DNA of 64,000 nt from Proteles cristata cristata. Taxonomy: Eukaryota; Chordata; Mammalia; Carnivora; Hyaenidae. Each line of letters opens with the position of its first letter. Positions within the stretch are counted from its first letter, which is position 1. The notes under the pieces were generated by a model. It saw only the letters and a program-made list of their open reading frames with translations, made no database searches and was not told where the DNA came from. Where the stretch lies: assembly GCA_017311185.1 (NCBI GenBank), contig JAESUZ010002871.1, forward strand, positions 62,001-126,000. Direction: 5' to 3'. Shown piece by piece: positions 58,660-64,000 of this stretch. A program made the position numbers and the translations under genes.

Positions 58660-59262
58660 CAATTTATTCATTTTCTTCCATCCCTACCATCTGCTGTTCT
58701 CAATTCTCACCTGGATGCCCTCAAGATCTGACTAACGAACCTGCAGCCTCACTCAAGCTGCTTTCCCAAATCCATCCTTCACACAATTCAGCCAAAGATA
58801 TTTAACAGCCTAAAATCATTAGTTTCCTGTTCCCCACAATGTATAGTCTCCATTTCTTATTCGACTTTTATGACCCTTCATGACAGCCCCTGCTCTCCCC
58901 TGCAGCTTACTCCCCACTTCCCTCCAAAACTACCTGTGCTCTCACACTACATTACTTGTATTTTAATAAAATCCACCATGTTTTCATTACTCTGTACCTT
59001 TTCATATCATTCTTTGAGTTTTAAATCAAATGTCTCCTTCTATGTAAATTTACCATTTCAACACAGTTTAGGGCCTTCAGACAGTTTAGGGACTTCCCTC
59101 TTCTCCTATAGAGAAGCTTGCTCTGTTCTGAATATGGTATGTTGTAGCTATGGTATATGTTTATAAGACTGTTTATCTTACTGGCCTTTATTATTTAAAA
59201 AAAAATTTTTTATGTTTATTTTTGAGAGAGAGAGAAAGGCAGACTGTGAGCAGGGGAGGGGC

Positions 59263-59296
<34 letters not shown>

Positions 59297-59490
59297 TCCA
59301 AAGCAGGCTCCAGGCTCTGAGATGTCAACAGAGAGTCCAACGCAGGACTAAAATACAAAGGCAAGGTCATGACCTGAGCTGAAGTCTGATGCTTAACCGA
59401 CTGAGCCACCCAGGTGCTCCTCAGCCTTCAATATTTAGACTATTATTCATCTTTATCCCTAGCAGATAGCACAGTACATATTTAATAGAT
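58660..59490 (+). repeat. L2 fragment, interrupted by a SINE
   Basis: CCCTGCTCTCCCCTGCAGCT, GGGACTTCCCTCTTCTCC and AGATAGCACAGTACATATTT follow the sense L2 3' end. Confidence 0.55.
59198..59420 (-). mobile_element. SINEC-type SINE
   Basis: Antisense; flanks GGCCTTTATTATTTA (59183-59197) and AGCCTTCAATATTTA (59423-59437). Confidence 0.88.
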
Positions 59491-59801
59491 TCTTTTCTCC
59501 ATAATTAAAAAGAGACTCATAACATGTACGCTTTTAGGATCTAAGCATCCCTAAATTAAGATAGAGATGAACTTCATATACACAATAAAAAACTAGATTC
59601 AAGGAATCACTTAAAATATTTCAAAGACTTAAAATCCTACAAAATTACTCTTCTATAAGTCAAAAGATTATAAATCTAGATTTGTAAATATTAGGTTTGG
59701 TTGAAATAAGATACACTGAAAAACATTTATGTCCTACGATACTCTTTATTTTTATTTATTTTTCACAATATTACTTTAAAAATGAAGAATTCCTATAAGA
59801 A

Positions 59802-60009
59802 GGACACCTGGGTGGCTCAGTCACATAAGCATCCAACTCTTCATTTCGGCTTAGGTCATGATGTTGTGGTTCACAGATCCAAGCCTCATGTCAGGGCTCT
59901 ACACTGACAGCATGGAGCTGCTTAGGATTCTCTCTCCCCCTCTGCCCCTCCCCCACTTGCATGCTTGCACACTCTCTCAAAATAAATTACTAAACTTAAA
60001 AAAAATAAT
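59802..60009 (+). mobile_element. SINEC-type SINE
   Basis: Perfect AATTCCTATAAGAA at 59788-59801 and 60010-60023. This is the last SINE before the promoter. Confidence 0.9.
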
Positions 60010-60023
60010 AATTCCTATAAGAA

Positions 60024-62754
60024 TATTACTTACTATGTTTTAAAAGTAAAACTGGTAGACATAGAAACTTGTAGTAAGTCAGTAATAGGGAGAATTGTGA
60101 ATTTATATTTTGAAACCTACTCAATGAATTCAAGTCATACATACACATCTACAACTTTTCATCTTCCTTTAATTCTGTTTTCAATTAAATACTATATTAT
60201 AGGAGCCCTAATGATCCACTACTAATGAAACAGTTCAAAGAATGCTTACTTCATCAAAAGTTTTAAAAAGTAATTTGGTTTGGACCATCATATTAGCAAA
60301 ATGATCTCATTATCACATCGTTTTAAGAGCAATAAAGTGGAATTACTAAAATGTTAAAAGACAGAGAAATAGTTAAATCCACTGTGAAACAGTAACTTTC
60401 GACTATTACAAAACCATAAGATAATAGTAATATGCAGCACCCGAGAAAAAAGACAATTTTTTAAAAAGACAATTATATGAATATTACCCACAGACTCATT
60501 CACAAATATAGACAGGATTAGTATATTTTACTGATTAATGTATTATACAAGTAGGATAAGAATACAGAAAAATATAAGATACATGAGAATCAATATTTTT
60601 TCCTTTGGAATTTCCTTTAATCACGTTATATTCCTTTCCAATAAAAAGTTTTCAAGCAGCACATTAAGCTCTATTACACTTATTTATACATATTATGTGC
60701 TGCCCTAAGTAGAAAAAGTTTTAAGTTTATAAACTACCTAATTTCTCGCCCCAAAAATACTGTTTTAAATTTCAAATAATAAAATATCTGATTTTGGAAT
60801 TTCCTACAATCTCATGCTAAACCTACACTTTTACACCAGCTATCCTATGTAAAATTGTCCCCAATTGTTAACCCTTACAAAGGAATCTCCCATCCCAACC
60901 AGGCATCCCATTTACTTAGAAGTCTGTCAAATGGACAATCTGCAAGGGCAGAGAAAACTCATGGCACCAGCTGAGAGAAGATAACATTTTTATTCATGTA
61001 TTAGGAAAGCTTAGTGGCTCTCACTAACCAAATTTCAGCAAGCATATTATATTGGAAATTGACATTCTAACAGAAACTCCCTTCTGCAAATCAGAAAGAC
61101 CAACTAGAGACAACCCGCCTCTGACTCAGCAGCTTTCTTTTTCTTTACCACCTGTACATTAGCTACAAGGCTAAGACTGAAACCTAACTTTCAAACTGAG
61201 CCGCAAGCAAAGCCAATGCAAAATCAGTAACTGTCCTGGCGGGAAACTCCAGAAAAATATGAGATGTTCTGGTCACAACTGAAAGATACATTTGCTCTTT
61301 ATGTATCTTTATCATGCAAATATCCCTTGGGTATAGCTACAAATTAGCTTTTATTGAAGATACTTAACATGTTTCTTTATAGACAGCACCTCAACCAAAT
61401 AACCTAAGTCTAGCACTGTGAATTTTTACAGCCTACACATCAGTGCAGTTCCTTGTAATTTAAAACACTTGTGTTTTAAGAACACTCTCCACACATCAGC
61501 TCTACTGCCAATTTCTTCAGCTTGAAAACTCAAGTTTATACTACAAAATACTATGTTTACTCTCAACAACAGAATGCTCTCATTTACAAATTATGCAAGA
61601 GTAAATTACTCCAAGATACAACTTCAACATTTCTAACATCATCGCTTTTCTATTATCCAGATTAACAAGTCTAAAACAGTAATTACACCAAGTGAGGTAC
61701 CATGGCCAAAGTCAATTGGCATATTAACAGTTCACTAAAATCTGTAATACAAAAAAATCAACTATCTTGCAAAATGGCCACAGGAGATATCAATGCAGGG
61801 CAAAGTGTGGAAGGAGTTTGCCATTACTAGAAAAACGAGTCAAAGCAAGCCTATATGAGGCAGATAGATCATCCTCATGAATACAAATCGAAATTTACTT
61901 CTGAGTCCCCAGTCTCACACCAAAACAGTTTACCAACTTTTTAACAGTAATACAAATAGCAGGGCAGAAAATAAAATATCAGGGCTTTTTTTTTTTTTAA
62001 TCAAGAACCGTGGGACATTCTTTAACGCTCAGAGATAAAGTTTTCCTTTTGATAGTGATTTTGCTCTTATGTGTACACAGATCATCATAAATAATGCTCT
62101 TCATTTCAGGTAGCTTAATACACACGATAGCCTCAAAGCAAATACTTATTGAAAACTTGGCGTCTTAGCACTAAAATTCTTCTCCATCTTATACTATACC
62201 CTTCACCTTCCAAACCGGACGGGAAGATCTATCCCTACGTAAACTGGAGTCTAGGGAAAACGACTTAACACGAGTTTGCACACAATTAAACAATCTCAGT
62301 AAATCAAATTCCCAGATTACAACGTTTAGCAATCTCTCTTAGGCCAAAAAAAAAAAAAAAATACACACACACACACACACAGTCAAGAGTTCATTACTGG
62401 AGATGAGACTTAACCCTCACATTTGCACAAATGACTTCGGTAACTGCTCTAAATTTTCCCGTGTGGGGGGAAAAAAAACCCACACATAATGAATGGGACG
62501 GGGCAGGGGTACTACTTAAAAACTGGGTCATTCCTTATTTGTTAAGATGAGACGGTCTTTGGGAGGGAAAAGGTTCATGAAGCATCTAAAGAGGAAAGAC
62601 AGTACAGCATCCTCAGTGTAGAAAAGTTACAGCTCTTTACACAAGTCAGCACTAGGGGCTCATTAGTTGGTTTTATTTGTGTTTAGTCACTCGGAGTTTA
62701 ATGGAACCAGCCTTCCGAACAGCCGAGGTTCAGCCACGGTAAATGTGGAGGAGG
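60024..62754. other. 5' end of intron 1, nearly repeat-free
   Basis: About 2.7 kb with no SINE or L1 and only a poly-A/CA tract at 62348-62381. No gene or RNA is recognised. Being next to the promoter, it may hold regulatory sequence (inference). Confidence 0.45.
62348..62381. repeat. Poly-A and CA microsatellite
   Basis: A run of A, then ATACACACACACACACACAC. Confidence 0.9.
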
Positions 62755-63263
62755 AAATGCCCTCATTCACCTGCGACACCTGCCCGCGCCCCCAGGTCTC
62801 CCCTCGCGCCCTCTCTCCACCCTTCTCCAGACCCCAGCCCTAGCTCCCCGCCCCGTGCCCCAATCCCCGCCCCCTCCCGGCCCTGCCCCCTCCCAGACGG
62901 CCTTCGTCGCGGAGGTCCCCGGGGCCCAGACCCCTCGCGTCCTGCGAGTGCTTCTCTGGAGCCTGGACGGGCGGCGCGGGGAGGCCAGTCCCCGCGCGGC
63001 CTCTCCCCCATCATCACACCCCGCAGGCTCTGGGGACTCCCCGCCCCCGGAAACCGCGGAGAAACTAGGCCGGGAATGCCAGCCCCAGCCACTTTCCGCC
63101 TCCTTGGCTACCCCCGCAGGCGGGCCATCGGAACTCAACCCTCGGAGCTGCTATCCGTCCGGCGCCCTCTCACCCCGGAGCGCGAGGCCGAGCGCAGGCG
63201 CCGCGCAGGGCTGGTCCGCGAAAGGCCCTCCGCCGCACACTCACCTGCCGCCTGCTCCACCTT

Positions 63264-63299
63264 CAGTGCCACCCAAACACAGCCCCTTCCTGGGGCATG
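63264..63299 (-). CDS. Possible second upstream ORF, 11 codons
   Basis: On the minus strand ATG at 63299-63297 leads to TGA at 63266-63264 (MPQEGAVFGWH), ending 19 bases before the exon 1 donor. Start context is weak to moderate (T at -3). No function is claimed. Confidence 0.22.
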
Positions 63300-63385
63300 A
63301 AAGCACCGGCTACGCGGCCTGCGCGCCCTCGGCACAGCCGGGCGGGGGGACTCGCTCCCGCGGCCGCCGCCGCCACGGCCCGATC

Positions 63386-63396
63386 TGCGCCTGCGC
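63386..63396 (+). promoter_or_regulatory. NRF1-like site
   Basis: TGCGCCTGCGC matches the palindromic NRF1 consensus except for the central base. It would lie within exon 1. A second related GCGCAGGCGC lies at 63192-63201, just inside intron 1. Confidence 0.4.
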
Positions 63397-63509
63397 CGCC
63401 TGACGGGCTCGGTCTCGAGGGGCGCCGCATGCAGCGATAACGGCCGGGAGCGCGAGCCCGCGCGGGCGCTTGGGCTGTCTGGAGGCCGGCCGTGCGGGCG
63501 GCGGGTCGC

Positions 63510-63554
63510 CTAGGAGCTGCCGGCTGCAGTGCCGCCCCGACAGCTGACGGCCAT
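63510..63554 (-). CDS. Possible upstream ORF, 14 codons
   Basis: The minus strand reads ATG (63554-63552) in a strong start context (A at -3, G at +4), then 13 more sense codons to TAG at 63512-63510 (MAVSCRGGTAAGSS). It lies wholly in exon 1 if transcription starts to its right. It is not a conserved protein; if real it would be a translational control element. Confidence 0.3.
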   Translation of the reverse strand: MAVSCRGGTAAGSS

Positions 63555-63557
63555 GTT
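63549..63557 (-). promoter_or_regulatory. YY1/TISU-like motif over an upstream ATG
   Basis: The minus strand reads AACATGGCC, close to the YY1 core AANATGGC and to the start element of very short 5' UTRs. An ETS-like GCGGAAG lies upstream at 63588-63594. Such YY1 sites often sit just downstream of the start site, which supports transcription beginning near 63560-63600. Confidence 0.35.
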
Positions 63558-63700
63558 TCTGTTCCCTTTTCTTTTTTTCTCCCCCTCCTTCCGCCCTTTT
63601 CCACAGAACAGCACTTTGCTTTTCCCCCTCCCTCTCCCTTTCCTACTGCGGGGGTGGGTGGAAAAGGGCGTGGGGGGAGGGGTGGAGAAGGGAGGCCGCG

Positions 63701-63710
63701 GGGGCGGGGC
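63701..63710 (+). promoter_or_regulatory. GC box (Sp1-type site)
   Basis: A consensus-like GGGGCGGGGC lies about 150 bp upstream of the presumed DENND4A start. Several looser GC boxes surround it (63650-63720). Confidence 0.5.
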
Positions 63711-63935
63711 GGCGCTAGTGTCCCGCCCCCGGGGAGGGCCGAGGCCGCGCGGTCACGGCTCCCCTCCCCCCACCTCCCGCCGCGACCCCCGCGGGTCGCG
63801 AGGTCCCGGGCTAGCCCCGTTGGACGCCCTCCTCCGCGTACGCTGCGCGGGTTCCGCAGCTGAAAAGGAGCTGGGAGTCAAGGAAGGGCCCAGGGCGCTG
63901 CTCTGCTGCGCTCCTTGCAGGGCTCGGAGTCTCTG

Positions 63936-64000
63936 TGTGGTGTAGCTTCATCGCCCTGGCCTGGGGCAGGTGGCGGCTGCTCCTCTAGGGTTTCTCAAAA
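63936..64000. other. Upstream flank of the CpG island
   Basis: CpG density falls off; no further feature is seen to the window end. Confidence 0.4.

Larger units (their letters stand above)
63245..63560 (-). other. DENND4A: DENND4A non-coding exon 1 (5' UTR)
   Basis: The 3' edge is a strong donor on the minus strand, GGCGGCAG|GTGAGTGT, placing the last exon base at 63245. The exon lies inside the CpG island. The start-codon exon at 34.6 kb carries only 17 untranslated bases after its acceptor, so at least one upstream non-coding exon is required and this is the obvious candidate. The 5' end is not visible; about 63560 is a guess from the YY1-like motif at 63549-63557. Further 5' UTR exons could exist in the 28.6 kb intron. 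Confidence 0.6.
62755..63935 (-). promoter_or_regulatory. DENND4A: CpG-island promoter of DENND4A
   Basis: Base composition changes abruptly from AT-rich intron to very GC- and CpG-rich sequence, with GC boxes, NRF1-like sites and no TATA box near the likely start. This is a housekeeping-type CpG-island promoter. It sits just 5' of the exon 1 donor on the minus strand. Long open frames on both strands here arise from the GC bias and are not genes. Confidence 0.88.

Noticed and set aside
62743..63945. Long open reading frames on both strands of the CpG island (up to 185 codons)
   Set aside because: GC-rich sequence lacks stops by chance. The frames overlap on both strands, are low-complexity Pro/Arg/Gly/Ala and match no family.

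Overview
The window is mammalian nuclear DNA, almost certainly from a cat-family carnivore. Dozens of tRNA-Lys-type SINEs share the felid/carnivore SINEC layout: a GCGCCTGGGTGGCTC-type head, a TC-rich tail and an AAATAAATAAA end. The L1 elements have carnivore-type 3' ends. I see no bacterial, viral or CRISPR content.

There is one protein-coding gene, read right to left (minus strand): the 5' part of a DENND4-family Rab-GEF, best matched to DENND4A. Its CpG-island promoter and non-coding exon 1 lie at about 62.76-63.94 kb, with a clean CAG|GTGAGT donor at 63245/63244. A 28.6 kb first intron follows. Eleven coding exons then run from 34605 down to the window edge: 34301-34605, 23746-23998, 22425-22494, 20213-20382, 11036-11274, 9327-9393, 7939-7997, 6957-7101, 3819-3994, 472-572 and 1-150 (cut by the edge). 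All junctions are GT-AG and every reading phase joins, giving about 578 continuous residues. These cover the N-terminal MABP domain, the uDENN and cDENN domains and the start of dDENN. The rest of the gene lies beyond base 1.

The remainder is intronic and repeat-rich. I count 53 SINE copies (37 plus, 16 minus). At least nine form a nearly identical, apparently young group. There are about 20 L1 segments: one near full-length antisense copy at 13.6-19.4 kb, a long ancient antisense copy scattered over 35.6-42.3 kb, and several nested or inverted copies. I also see L2 and MIR fragments, a MER5A-type fragment, two copies of another old DNA-transposon-like repeat, and several microsatellites. The 2.7 kb inside exon 1 (60.0-62.75 kb) is nearly repeat-free.

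No new biological system is visible. The points worth a second look are the young SINE burst, nested and twin-primed L1 structures, very short L1 insertions with long target duplications, a strong-context upstream ORF in the promoter, and a repeat-poor block at 42.6-43.5 kb. Repeat boundaries without target duplications are accurate to roughly 10-50 bases. Repeat family names come from recognition, not from a database search.
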